64,000 nucleotides of DNA from Glycomyces buryatensis (GCF_004912275.1 NZ_STGY01000055.1:36145-100144), one strand, 5' to 3'; shown: positions 25,165 to 32,930, numbered from the stretch's first letter. Program-made: numbers and translations. The notes: generated by a model not told the origin, from the sequence alone.

Positions 25165-26403
25165 ATGCACGTTTACACCGCCCCTGTGATCGTCCCCATC
25201 GCGGGCGACCCGATCCGAGAGGGCGCGGTCGGGGTCGACGGCGGGCAGATCGCCTACGTCGGCCCCGCCGCCGACGCCCCTGACGCCGAAGCGACCACCG
25301 CGTTCGAAGGCGTACTCACGCCCGGACTGATCAACGCCCACACCCACCTCTGCTACACCGCCTTCGACGACATGTACGGCAACGAGAAGGAATTCTTCGA
25401 GTGGATCCAGGAGTTCCCGCGCCGCAATCCCGGCACCGCTGACGACGCGTGGCGCGCCTCGGTCCAGGCCGGCATCGACCAGTCCCTGGCCGCCGGCGTC
25501 ACCGCCGTCGCCGACATCGTCACCCCCGAGGCCGCCTTCGACGCGCTGCTGACCTCCGACCTGGCCGGCGTCGCCTACTGGGAGGCCTGCTTCATCGACG
25601 ACGCCGCCTGGGAAGACCGCCGCAAGGCCTGGCGCGAGGTCGTCACAGAGAAGCGCGCGATCAACAACTCCGACATGGCGATCGGCATCAGCCCCCACAC
25701 CCTCTACACGCTCGGCACCGGCGTCGCCAAGGGCCTCGCCGAGCTCGCGCGCACCCTCGACATCCGCCTCCACCCGCACCTGGCCGAGACCACCCACGAG
25801 GACATGTTCGTGCGCCGCGGCGCCGGACCGTTCGCCTTCATGAACCGCCGCGGCGGCCTCCAGCTCGACCTCGCCGACGGCGGCGCCGGGCACTCCCCGG
25901 CCGAGCAGATGGACAAGGTCGGCTGGCTCGGCGCGGATTCGCATGTCGCGCACGGCGTCCACCTCGACGCGGACGACCGCGAACGGCTGCGCAAGAAGCA
26001 AACCGCCGTCGCCCTGTGCGCCCGCTCCAACGTCCGCCTCGAAGCCGGGGACGCACCCGTCGCCGCACTGCGGGCAGAGGGGAACCTCGTCGCCGTCGGC
26101 ACCGACTCGCGCGCCTCCTCGCCCGACCTCGACGTCGCCGCCGAACTGCCCGCGCTGCGCCGCATCGCGCTGGCCCAGGGCGACGACGGCGAAGGAATCA
26201 ATGAGTGGCTCGTCCGCGCCGCCACCGAGGGCGGGGCGAAGGCTTTGGGTCGCAGTGACATCGGCGCCATCAAGGTCGGCGCCCGCGCCGACCTGGCTCT
26301 GTTCGACGTCGCGACGGAAGGCGACCCGTATGCGGCGCTGGTGAAGTCGGCGGCCGGAAAATGCAAGGCCACGGTCGTCAAGGGCAAGCTCATCGTGCAC
26401 TGA
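25165..26403 (+). CDS. Amidohydrolase, aminofutalosine/adenosine-type deaminase candidate
   Basis: The 412-residue protein is an ATZ/TRZ-type amidohydrolase. The metal ligands are seen as HTHL (NAHTHLCYTAF), a later HPHLAET with catalytic glutamate, HGVHLDADD and a GTDSRAS motif with the metal aspartate. Relatives deaminate 6-aminodeoxyfutalosine, S-adenosylhomocysteine or guanine-like bases. The neighbourhood contains adenosine deaminase upstream and menG downstream, so aminofutalosine deaminase (mqnX) of the futalosine menaquinone pathway is a reasonable hypothesis; specificity cannot be read from the sequence alone. Confidence 0.75.
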   Translation: MHVYTAPVIVPIAGDPIREGAVGVDGGQIAYVGPAADAPDAEATTAFEGVLTPGLINAHTHLCYTAFDDMYGNEKEFFEWIQEFPRRNPGTADDAWRASVQAGIDQSLAAGVTAVADIVTPEAAFDALLTSDLAGVAYWEACFIDDAAWEDRRKAWREVVTEKRAINNSDMAIGISPHTLYTLGTGVAKGLAELARTLDIRLHPHLAETTHEDMFVRRGAGPFAFMNRRGGLQLDLADGGAGHSPAEQMDKVGWLGADSHVAHGVHLDADDRERLRKKQTAVALCARSNVRLEAGDAPVAALRAEGNLVAVGTDSRASSPDLDVAAELPALRRIALAQGDDGEGINEWLVRAATEGGAKALGRSDIGAIKVGARADLALFDVATEGDPYAALVKSAAGKCKATVVKGKLIVH

Positions 26404-26423
26404 GCGAGCACTTTGCGAGCGAG

Positions 26424-26439
26424 CCCGACCCCGGTCGGG
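26424..26439 (+). terminator. Short hairpin after the amidohydrolase gene
   Basis: CCCGACC and GGTCGGG form a tight 6-7 bp hairpin 20 nt past the stop codon, followed by GGAAACCC. It is a weak terminator candidate. Confidence 0.4.
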
Positions 26440-26622
26440 GAAACCCTCCCGGCACTCCTGACCCTCAAGCCTCTTCGTAACGCTTCGGTCTCAGTGCTTG
26501 CCACACGCCACTTCATCCGCAATGCTGAAAGCGGAACGGCGATGCCCGACGCAGCGCCGACCGCGACTTGATCCCGAATGGGGAAGGGCGACTTCGCACT
26601 TCCCTGTTTATCCCCTGGAGAT

Positions 26623-26657
26623 AGCGGGGCATGCGTCCGACGGGCGCATGCCCCGCT
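26623..26657. terminator. Hairpin in the 26404-27164 intergenic region
   Basis: A perfect 13-bp stem (26623-26635 with 26645-26657) with a 9-nt loop. No T run follows on the plus strand. It may end read-through from the amidohydrolase gene. An 8-bp inverted repeat (26761-26768 with 26780-26787) lies further on; no gene is convincing between 26404 and 26980. Confidence 0.45.
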
Positions 26658-26982
26658 GCCATTTCCGGCGTCCGAATTGGCGTGTCGAATCGGACCTTCA
26701 ACCGCTTTCCACCACTATTCATCGCAGCTCCCGCCGAACTGTGACAGCGCGCACCTCGTAGTTATCGCTTGGGTTACGTGCGATAACGGTTCGGTTTCAT
26801 AGATCGACATCACAACGCCTCATGCGTCAATGTGGTGTGTAGCGCAGACCGCATTCACAACACATCACAGTGTTGCGATGTACAGCGGCTGCCGAGACCC
26901 TACCGATGGAGGCGCAGGTGATCGCGACGATGCCCGACTATCCCGCGCGCTTCCTCGCGTCCCCGGCTCTTTCCCCTGCACC

Positions 26983-27142
26983 TCAGGCCATTCGGCCTGA
27001 CTCTCCGACCTCCCCACAGGGTGGCGCGCGGCCAAAGCACATGCTCCCTCACGGCCGCGCGTGACGCGCGAATGCGCGTCTGCCCGCTAACCCCTTGATC
27101 CGCCGGGGCCCACAACCCCTGGGCTCCGGCGGATTTCCTTTC
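26983..27142 (+). ncRNA. Structured leader or small RNA with terminator, upstream of menG
   Basis: Several hairpins follow each other: 26983-26989 with 26994-27000 (7 bp, loop ATTC), 27025-27033 with 27053-27061 (9 bp), an alternative small stem 27057-27069, and a strong 14-pair hairpin (27099-27112 with 27120-27133, one G-T pair) followed by TTTCCTTTCC. The last is a typical intrinsic terminator. It ends only about 20 nt before the menG start, while the nearest plus-strand gene ends at 26403. This is either an attenuator/riboswitch-like leader or a separate small RNA. It matches no RNA family I recognise. Confidence 0.45.
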
Positions 27143-27164
27143 CGGGATATGCGAGGCTGAGCAC

Positions 27165-27860
27165 GTGATCGAGGCGAACGAATCGAATACCCCGCGTAAG
27201 GAACCCGGCCGCATCGCCGCGATGTTCGACCGGGTCGCACCGGCATACGACCGCACCAACACCGTGATGGTCGCCGGTCAGGACAAGCGCTGGCGCAAAG
27301 CCACCCGCGAGGCCTTGAGCCTCCAGCCGGGCGAGCGCTGCCTCGATCTGGGCGCGGGCACGGGCATCTCCACCGCGGAGCTCGCCAAGTCCGGGGCCGA
27401 CGTCATCGGCGCCGACATCTCGCTGGGAATGCTCCGCGAGCACGGTGACCGGCAGGTGCCGCTCGTCGCGGCCGACGCGCTGACGCTGCCCTTCGCTGAC
27501 AACACCTTCAACGCCGTCACCGGCTTCTTCTTCATCCGCAACGTGGTCGACCTCGACGCGTGCCTCGCCGAGATCCTGCGGGTCCTGGCCCCGGGGGGCC
27601 GCATGGTGCTGTGCGAGGTCTCGCGGCCGGTGTGGAAGCCCTACCGGGCCGCCCACGGCGTGTTCGTCAAGCACGTGCTGCCGAAGGTGGCCGGGCGCGT
27701 CTCGTCGGACAAGGACGCCTACAAGTACCTCGCCGAGTCGACCTTGGAGTGGCCCGACCAGGCCGCCTTCGCCGATCGGATCGTGGCCGCCGGCTACCGC
27801 AAGGTCGCCTGGCGCAACCTCGCCGGCGGCGCGGTCGCCATGCACCGCGGCTTCAAATAG
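27165..27860 (+). CDS. menG: Demethylmenaquinone methyltransferase
   Basis: The 231-residue SAM-dependent methyltransferase of the UbiE/COQ5 family starts at a GTG. It has the family N-terminus (RIAAMFDRVAPAYDRTNTVMVAGQDKRWR), SAM motif I LDLGAGTGISTAEL, and the conserved LPFADNTFNAVTGFFFIRNVVD and LRVLAPGGRMVLCEVSRP segments. It performs the last step of menaquinone synthesis, C-methylating demethylmenaquinone at the membrane. It lies near the nuo locus as in Streptomyces. It follows a structured leader with a terminator, so its expression may be set by attenuation. Confidence 0.93.
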   Translation: MIEANESNTPRKEPGRIAAMFDRVAPAYDRTNTVMVAGQDKRWRKATREALSLQPGERCLDLGAGTGISTAELAKSGADVIGADISLGMLREHGDRQVPLVAADALTLPFADNTFNAVTGFFFIRNVVDLDACLAEILRVLAPGGRMVLCEVSRPVWKPYRAAHGVFVKHVLPKVAGRVSSDKDAYKYLAESTLEWPDQAAFADRIVAAGYRKVAWRNLAGGAVAMHRGFK

Positions 27861-27937
27861 TCGTGACACCCCTGAATCCGCGGTGAACGGCGACCGCTCG
27901 GGGACCGCTGCCGCGGCCCCTGCTCGGTGAGAACGCT

Positions 27938-28696
27938 CTACTCGACGCGCTCGACCAGGCCGGTCTCGATCGAGTAGTACGCCCCGACGATCTCCAGCCC
28001 GTTCGCGATCGGGTCGGCGAACTCGGGCTGCTTCTTCAGGTCCTCGACGACGAGCAGGACGTTCGCGCGGATCATGGCCTCGACGTCCGTCTCTTCCTCG
28101 CCGGTGTCCTCGATGGCTTCGTAGGCCGGTTCGATGGCTTCGACGATCTCGTCGAAGGGGTCGTCGTCCTCGGCGTCCGCGTGGAGGGCCTCGTAGGCGT
28201 GCGTGACCGCCCCGCAGTGCTGGTGGCCCAGGACCACCACGAGGGGCGTGCCGATCGCGAGCGGTCCGTAGACGACCGATTCGGCGACCAGCTCGTCGAA
28301 GGTGCTGCCGGCGGTGCGGACGATCATGAGCTCGCCATTGCCGGTGTCGAACACCAGCTCCGGCGCGACCCGCGAGTCCACGCAGCCGAAGACGATCGCC
28401 CACGGCGACTGGGTGTCGAGCAGCGCCTCGCGGCTCTCCGGAGTGGTGTTCGGGTGGGTCGCCTCGCCAGCCGCCCAGCGGGCATTGCCCTCCACGAGCC
28501 GGTCCCAGGCCTCGGTGGCCGTCGTCGGGGGCGTCGTGGTCGCGGCGGCGTCGGTGGATGCGGCAGTCGGGTCCGCCGAACCGCCTTGGCCGCCTTGGTC
28601 ATCGGCTGAGCACGCGGTCAGCGCTGCGCCGAGGCCGACAGCGCCGATACCAGAGATGAGTCCACGACGGGATGATTTGAGAGAATTATTCACCAT
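27938..28696 (-). CDS. Beta-carbonic anhydrase, exported lipoprotein
   Basis: The 252-residue protein has a twin-arginine-like start (SSRRGLISG) and lipobox LTAC (cysteine 29), a Ser/Thr/Ala-rich linker to about residue 62, and then a beta-carbonic anhydrase domain. Zinc ligands and the Asp-Arg dyad are in place: C105, D107 and R109 (GCVDSRV), H158 and C161 (GHQHCGAV). It should interconvert CO2 and bicarbonate on the outer side of the membrane. The acidic insertion HADAEDDDPFDEIVEA is unlike cytosolic relatives. Monocistronic. Confidence 0.9.
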   Translation of the reverse strand: MVNNSLKSSRRGLISGIGAVGLGAALTACSADDQGGQGGSADPTAASTDAAATTTPPTTATEAWDRLVEGNARWAAGEATHPNTTPESREALLDTQSPWAIVFGCVDSRVAPELVFDTGNGELMIVRTAGSTFDELVAESVVYGPLAIGTPLVVVLGHQHCGAVTHAYEALHADAEDDDPFDEIVEAIEPAYEAIEDTGEEETDVEAMIRANVLLVVEDLKKQPEFADPIANGLEIVGAYYSIETGLVERVE

Positions 28697-28760
28697 GACC
28701 GGACACTAGACATGGCAATCTGTTTACTTGAAATTTGTACTAACTGATGTGACCGGACTC

Positions 28761-28813
28761 GCGCGCTAGGCGTAAAGGTCCGGCCCCGGCCCGAGGTGGG
28801 CCGGGGCCGGACC
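28761..28813. repeat. Direct repeat copy 1 flanking vapBC (hairpin-containing)
   Basis: The unit GCGCGCTAGGCGTAA followed by a perfect 16-bp GC-rich hairpin (28777-28792 with 28798-28813, loop GAGGT). A nearly identical copy follows vapC at 29568-29619. This copy is not downstream of any gene on either strand, so it is misplaced as a terminator. Confidence 0.85.
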
Positions 28814-28937
28814 CGTTGCCTCTGGTCGCCTACTACGACAACCAGCGGTACGCTGCGGCTTGCCGCAGCCGCAATGAGGTGGCAGAGTCGGATATACTGG
28901 AGTCGGGAAACGTTACGGCCGATTGGAGTTGATCCGT

Positions 28938-29144
28938 ATGGCTAAAACTAGCGTTGATATCAATACTGAGCAGATGGAGCGGGCCCAGACGATCCTGGGG
29001 ACCGCCACGATCAAGGACACGATCGACGCCGCGTTGCGACGGGTCATTGCCGAAGAAGCCAGAGAGCGGTTCATCGACCTCGCCTCGACCGGCTGCTTCG
29101 CCGAACTCGCCGACCCCGAGGTGCGGCGGAAGATTCGGTCGTGA
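28938..29144 (+). CDS. vapB: VapB-type antitoxin
   Basis: The 68-residue protein starts MAKTSVDINTEQMERAQ and continues with TIKDTIDAALRRVIAEEARERF, the ribbon-helix-helix DNA-binding N-terminus of the VapB (DUF2191) antitoxin type, followed by a C-terminal toxin-binding tail. The start at 28938 is chosen for the family's usual beginning and the GGAG upstream. It overlaps vapC by 4 nt (GTGA). A perfect 8-bp inverted repeat (28852-28859 with 28862-28869) and a TATACT box (28893-28898) upstream may be the autoregulated promoter/operator. Confidence 0.85.
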   Translation: MAKTSVDINTEQMERAQTILGTATIKDTIDAALRRVIAEEARERFIDLASTGCFAELADPEVRRKIRS

Positions 29145-29554
29145 CGCAGTACTTGGGCGACACCAGTGCACTGTCGCGATGGGGTCTGGAGCCGGTCAAA
29201 GCCCGGCTCGACCCGCTGCTTCGGCGCGGACTCATCTCGATTTGCGACGCTACCGAATACGAAATGCTGTTCACGGCCCGCGATCACGCGGAGCGGGAAC
29301 AGCTCAAGTCGGTCATGATCCCGGCCTTTCCGTGGGTGCCGATGGGCGACAACGTATTCGCCGATGTGCTGGATCTGCAGCAGCGGCTCACCCAGCACGG
29401 CAAACACCGGTGCGCATCGATGGTCGATGCGATGCTGGCTGTCGTGGCGGCAAGGGAAGGCCTGACGATTCTGCACTACGACCGTGACTTCGCGACCATC
29501 GCCGAGGTCACCGGTCAACCGGTCGAATGGGTCGTGGAGCCGGGAACCGTCTGA
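29141..29554 (+). CDS. vapC: VapC-type PIN-domain RNase toxin
   Basis: The 137-residue protein starts at a GTG overlapping the antitoxin stop. The PIN-domain acidic residues are visible: D in YLGDTSALSRW, E in ATEYEML, D in SMVDAMLAVVA and D in LHYDRDFATIA. VapC toxins are Mg-dependent RNases that cut tRNA or rRNA. The pair is enclosed by two copies of a terminator-like direct repeat, suggesting the module was inserted as a unit. Confidence 0.88.
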   Translation: MTQYLGDTSALSRWGLEPVKARLDPLLRRGLISICDATEYEMLFTARDHAEREQLKSVMIPAFPWVPMGDNVFADVLDLQQRLTQHGKHRCASMVDAMLAVVAAREGLTILHYDRDFATIAEVTGQPVEWVVEPGTV

Positions 29555-29567
29555 ACTCGGCAATGCC

Positions 29568-29619
29568 GCGCGCTAGGCGTAACGGTCCGGCCCCGGCCCG
29601 GGGTGGGCCGGGGCCGACC
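29568..29619. repeat. Direct repeat copy 2 flanking vapBC (terminator)
   Basis: This copy carries the same GCGCGCTAGGCGTAA lead and a 15-16 bp hairpin (29584-29599 with 29605-29619, loop GGGGT) as copy 1. It lies between the convergent vapC and dioxygenase genes and is a sensible bidirectional terminator here. Confidence 0.85.
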
Positions 29620-29644
29620 CCCGTATTCTGATTGGAATTGCGCG

Positions 29645-30505
29645 CTAGTTCAGCTGGAACGATCGCTTCGCCAGGCCGAGCCAGAAGCCGTCGATGACCG
29701 TCTCGGCCACCTGCTCGGTTTCGGACGCCGCCCCGTAGGTCACGAACAGCGGCAGGTAGTGGTCGACCGTCGGGTGCGCGTACGGCATCCCCGGGGCCAG
29801 CGAGCGGTAGCGCGCCAGGGTGTCGACGTCCCCGCGCTCCAGCGCCTCGGCGGCCCAGTGGTCGAAATCGGACGACCAGCCCGGCACCCGTTCCGGGTGG
29901 CGGAAGTCGATGTACGGCAGCCCGTGCGTCATGAAGCCCGAACCGATCAGCAGATAGCCCTCCTCGCGGAGCGGGCGCAGGCGACGGCCGAGTTCGAGCA
30001 GCCGGTCCGGGTCCTGGGTCGGCATGGACATCTGGACGACCGGGATGTCGGCGCCCGGATACATGACCTTGAGCGGCACCCACGCGCCGTGGTCGAGCCC
30101 GCGGCTCGCATGCTGGTGCACCGGTTCGTGATCGGGCATCGCGGCACCGAGGCGGCGGGCCAGGGCCGAGGCGTCCGGGGTCTCGTACGTCATCCGGTAG
30201 TATCGCTCGGGGAAGCCCCCGAAGTCGTAGACCAGGGGAGTGGCGGCCTCGGGGCTGGAGATCATGAGCGGCGCCGACTCCCAGTGCGCGGAGACGACGA
30301 CGATGCCCTTGGGCTGGGGCAGCGACTGGGCCCAGGCGAAGAGCTGCGCCATCCACTCGGCCTCGTCGAACAGCGGCGGCGCGCCGTGGCTGAGGTAGAG
30401 CGAGGGCAGCGGCCCGTCCGCGTCGGTCCACTCGCGGCGTTCGGCGGCGGCGGGCGCGGTGGTCTCCAGGAACGCGTCGAACGCGGCGCCGGGTCGGCCA
30501 GGCAT
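29645..30505 (-). CDS. LigB-type extradiol dioxygenase (DODA/YgiD-like)
   Basis: I choose the ATG at 30505, preceded by GGGAGT; 27 nt of upstream in-frame sequence overlap the probable operator. The 286-residue class III extradiol ring-cleavage dioxygenase shows the non-haem iron/zinc ligands and active-site histidines: LYLSHGAPPL, VVVSAHWES, GLDHGAWVPL and PTVDHYLPLF. Relatives cleave DOPA or other catechols; the substrate here is unknown. It is divergent from a MarR regulator 80 bp away, which probably controls it in response to a phenolic ligand. Confidence 0.88.
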   Translation of the reverse strand: MPGRPGAAFDAFLETTAPAAAERREWTDADGPLPSLYLSHGAPPLFDEAEWMAQLFAWAQSLPQPKGIVVVSAHWESAPLMISSPEAATPLVYDFGGFPERYYRMTYETPDASALARRLGAAMPDHEPVHQHASRGLDHGAWVPLKVMYPGADIPVVQMSMPTQDPDRLLELGRRLRPLREEGYLLIGSGFMTHGLPYIDFRHPERVPGWSSDFDHWAAEALERGDVDTLARYRSLAPGMPYAHPTVDHYLPLFVTYGAASETEQVAETVIDGFWLGLAKRSFQLN

Positions 30506-30515
30506 GGTCACTCCC

Positions 30516-30537
30516 ATTAGTTGAATGTTCAATTAAT
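30516..30537. promoter_or_regulatory. MarR operator between dioxygenase and marR
   Basis: A 22-bp palindrome with one mismatch, core TTGAATGTTCAA (30521-30532), lies just upstream of the dioxygenase start. A second small palindrome, CTTGATCCGTCAAG (30551-30564), lies nearer the marR start. Such sites between divergent marR and target genes are the usual autoregulatory operators. Confidence 0.65.
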
Positions 30538-30585
30538 GGTACTCGTTTTGCTTGATCCGTCAAGTATTGAAGTTAAGCTTGGGGA

Positions 30586-31044
30586 ATGAGTGATGAAGCA
30601 CGCTGGCTGAACGACGCCGAGCTGGAAACCTGGCTGGCCGTGATCGGCATGGTGACGCGACTTCCCAACGAGCTCGACCAGCAGTTGCGGCGCGACGCCC
30701 ACATGAGCCACTTCGAATACGGGGTGCTCGCCGCCCTGGAACACGCCGAGGACGCCACCAGACGCATGAGCGACCTCGCCTACGTGTGCCACGGCTCCCT
30801 CTCGCGCCTCTCCCACGTGGTGCGCCGCCTCGAAGAGCAGAACCTCATCGAGCGCTTCGCCTGCCCCGACGACGGCCGCTCGACCCTCGCCAGGCTCACC
30901 GACGACGGCCGCCGGCGCCTCGCCAAGGCCGCGCCGGGGCACGTCGAGTTGGTGCGCAGCTTGATATTCGACGAACTGAGCGAGGAAGAGGCGAAGGAGT
31001 ACGGCCGCCTCACCAGGCGAATCCTGGACCGAATCACGAAATGA
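30586..31044 (+). CDS. MarR-family transcriptional regulator
   Basis: The 152-residue protein has the MarR winged helix: MSDLAYVCHGSLSRLSHVVRRLEEQNLIERFACPDDGRSTLARLTDDGRRRL (recognition helix plus wing with the conserved D-x-R). The N- and C-terminal helices would form the dimer interface. It is divergent from the extradiol dioxygenase gene and probably represses both from the palindromes in the 80-bp spacer until a phenolic ligand binds. Confidence 0.9.
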   Translation: MSDEARWLNDAELETWLAVIGMVTRLPNELDQQLRRDAHMSHFEYGVLAALEHAEDATRRMSDLAYVCHGSLSRLSHVVRRLEEQNLIERFACPDDGRSTLARLTDDGRRRLAKAAPGHVELVRSLIFDELSEEEAKEYGRLTRRILDRITK

Positions 31045-31115
31045 GCGCGGTGGCCCCGCCCGGCTAGAGTGGCAGCGCCCGGGCACCCCCGTCCCTTCCC
31101 CGAGGAGGCACCCCC

Positions 31116-31712
31116 ATGCCCTTCCCGCGATCATCTGCGAACGGCGCGAAGCTCATCGGCGCCGCGACCGCCGCACTCGCACTGGCCGCCTGCACCACCT
31201 CCGGTTCGAGCATCAACGAGGACTACACGGACAACGAGGCGCTGGCCGAGATGGAGGCGTTCGTCGCCGATTCGATCGAGCCGCTGGAGGACTTCCCGGG
31301 GTTCGAGCGCCGGATCGTCAAGGTGATCGAGTGCCTGTACGGGATGAACGAGGAGCACACCGAGGAGGGCTACGACGTCGTCTCCCTCGAATACGAGTTC
31401 CCCGAGGCGAACTGGGAGGACCCGCTGGTCCGCGAGACCTACCCGGAGCAGCTGGCGCGATTGTGGGGGGACCAGGGGCATGAGGTCGAGGTAGATCACG
31501 ACGACGGCGCGATCGGCCGCGTCACGGCGAAGCGGGACGACGGCTTCACCATGAACTACAACGTCCAGGGCGTGGTGTGGATGAACGTCCATCTCACCGG
31601 CGACGACTGCGTGGCCATCGCCGACGGCGAGCTCGAGATCCCCGAACCCCAGGGCGGCGTCACGGGGGAGGACAACGACATCCTGTCCGGCTACGGCCCC
31701 CGAGTCGACTGA
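31116..31712 (+). CDS. Putative lipoprotein, unknown
   Basis: The 198-residue protein has a signal peptide with lipobox LAAC (cysteine 26) and an acidic mature domain with one cysteine pair (IECLYG and GDDCVAI), which could form a disulfide. The region VVSLEYEFPEANWEDPLVRETYPEQLARLWGDQGHEVEVDHDD alternates strands and helices, as in several small actinobacterial lipoproteins without known function. It has AGGAGG upstream and ends before a terminator shared with wrbA. Confidence 0.7.
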   Translation: MPFPRSSANGAKLIGAATAALALAACTTSGSSINEDYTDNEALAEMEAFVADSIEPLEDFPGFERRIVKVIECLYGMNEEHTEEGYDVVSLEYEFPEANWEDPLVRETYPEQLARLWGDQGHEVEVDHDDGAIGRVTAKRDDGFTMNYNVQGVVWMNVHLTGDDCVAIADGELEIPEPQGGVTGEDNDILSGYGPRVD

Positions 31713-31792
31713 CCCGGTCCGGCGGGACAATGGCCGGTTGGAGATCATCCTCAATCGCGCCGGTCCCCTCGCGGGTCCTGCGAACACGAAAA

Positions 31793-31821
31793 CGCCCGAC
31801 CGGAATGGAACCGGTCGGGCG
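31793..31821. terminator. Bidirectional terminator between lipoprotein and wrbA
   Basis: A perfect 11-bp stem (31793-31803 with 31811-31821), loop of 7. On the minus strand it is followed by TTTTCG, so it best serves wrbA, and it also lies 80 nt after the plus-strand lipoprotein gene. Confidence 0.8.
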
Positions 31822-31876
31822 ATCTCTCTGCTCGGCGCCACCCCTAGCGCAGGGCAGAATCCGCGAATGCGGTGGA

Positions 31877-32503
31877 TTAAGCGGCGGCCGCGGCGCGGCC
31901 GGCCTTCAGGGCCGCGGCGGTCTCGACCACGCGCTCGGCCTGCGCGGTGGCGGCGGTGAGCACGCCTTCATCGACCGGGGTGCCCCAGCCGAAGTGCGAG
32001 ACGCCGTACGGCGAGGCGTTCGCGAAGGCGACCTCGCCGGCGTAGCCGGGGGCAACGATGATGCCGCCGAAGTGGTGGAACGAGTTGTACAGAGCCAGCA
32101 GCGTCGACTCGTTGCCGCCGTGCTTGCCGGAGGCGGCCGCGAAGCCCGAGTAGACCTTGTCGGCCAGTTTGCCCTGGAACCACAGGCCACCGAGGGTGTC
32201 GATGTACTGCTTGAGCTGCGAGGAGACGTTGCCGAAGCGGGTGGGGCTGCCCATGATCACGGCGTCGGCCCAGTCGACGTCATCCGGAGTGGCCTCGGCG
32301 ATGTCGGCGGTGGCCTGAATGTTCGCGGCCCACTGCTCGTTCGCGTCGATCGCCTCCTGCGGGGCGAGCTCGGCGACCCGGCGCAGCCGGACCTCGGCTC
32401 CGGACTTCTCCGCACCTTCGGCGATCTGGCGGGCGAGCTGGGTGACGTTGCCGGTCTGCGAGTAGTAGACGACCGTGACCTTGACGGGCTCGTTGACGGA
32501 CAT
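31877..32503 (-). CDS. wrbA: NAD(P)H:quinone oxidoreductase WrbA
   Basis: The 208-residue flavodoxin-like enzyme reduces quinones by two electrons, limiting redox cycling. The FMN phosphate loop is YYSQTGNVTQLA, and the family segments MGSPTRFGNVSSQLKQYIDT, GKLADKVYSGFAAASGKHGGNE and HFGGIIVAPGY are present. It is a cytosolic tetramer in relatives. Palindromes upstream (for example GTTCAATTTTGAAC) suggest control by an HxlR- or MarR-type regulator. Confidence 0.92.
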   Translation of the reverse strand: MSVNEPVKVTVVYYSQTGNVTQLARQIAEGAEKSGAEVRLRRVAELAPQEAIDANEQWAANIQATADIAEATPDDVDWADAVIMGSPTRFGNVSSQLKQYIDTLGGLWFQGKLADKVYSGFAAASGKHGGNESTLLALYNSFHHFGGIIVAPGYAGEVAFANASPYGVSHFGWGTPVDEGVLTAATAQAERVVETAAALKAGRAAAAA

Positions 32504-32596
32504 GGGATTTCTCCTTTGCGAGGCCGGCGGGCGCGGGGCCGGACCGGAACAGTTTCAAATATTGGGGCGACTGTGCCGCGAGTGGTTCGAGAGTTC

Positions 32597-32657
32597 GTTC
32601 AATATCGAACTACCCGAGAAACCATAACCCGGTTCCAGGCAAAGTTCAATTTTGAAC
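32597..32657. promoter_or_regulatory. Palindromic sites upstream of wrbA
   Basis: GTTCAATTTTGAAC (32644-32657, 6-bp arms, 2-nt centre) and a looser GTTCAATATCGAAC (32597-32610) lie 95-155 nt upstream of wrbA. They share the GTTCAA half-site, so they are probably two sites for one dimeric regulator. Confidence 0.5.
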
Positions 32658-32850
32658 CAATGTGTCGCTGGCCACGCGACCTGCGGCGAAGCACCGTGTT
32701 ACGAGAGTGTTTCACAGTGGTGGAAGTCTTCAGGTAGCCCAACTGTCGGCTTTATCACTGCGTGCGGGAGTGATCCGCGCGCGCTCCTGGGGCTGGAGTC
32801 GTTCCCTGTTTCAAGCACAGCCGTACGGGACGTGACCTCGCAAAATAGCG

Positions 32851-32868
32851 ACTTAGGCAGGCCTAAGT
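32851..32868. promoter_or_regulatory. Perfect 18-bp palindrome upstream of the menJ-nuo operon
   Basis: ACTTAGGCAGGCCTAAGT has 8-bp arms around AG and lies 41 bp before the Rex-type site. The TTAGG/CCTAA halves recall iron-regulator boxes, but the spacing is too short for a standard IdeR/DtxR site. It is the binding site of an unidentified regulator. Confidence 0.55.
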
Positions 32869-32908
32869 GACGGCCCGTGAATAACGGAGTTCTAGACTGC
32901 AGACAAAC

Positions 32909-32930
32909 GCTTGTGAAGAGCTTCACAAGC
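32909..32930. promoter_or_regulatory. Rex operator controlling menJ-nuoA-N
   Basis: TTGTGAAGAGCTTCACAA (32911-32928) within a 22-bp perfect palindrome matches the Rex operator TTGTGAAN4TTCACAA of Streptomyces exactly. Rex is the NADH/NAD-sensing repressor known to control nuo in that genus. A possible promoter overlaps it (TTGTGA 32911-32916, 17-bp spacer, TAGATC 32934-32939). The site lies 50 nt before the first gene of the operon. Confidence 0.85.

Noticed and set aside
26983..27142. 6C RNA or a known riboswitch class upstream of menG
   Set aside because: The loops lack six consecutive C and I find no ydaO, cobalamin or SAM-type core; it is reported only as an unclassified structured leader.
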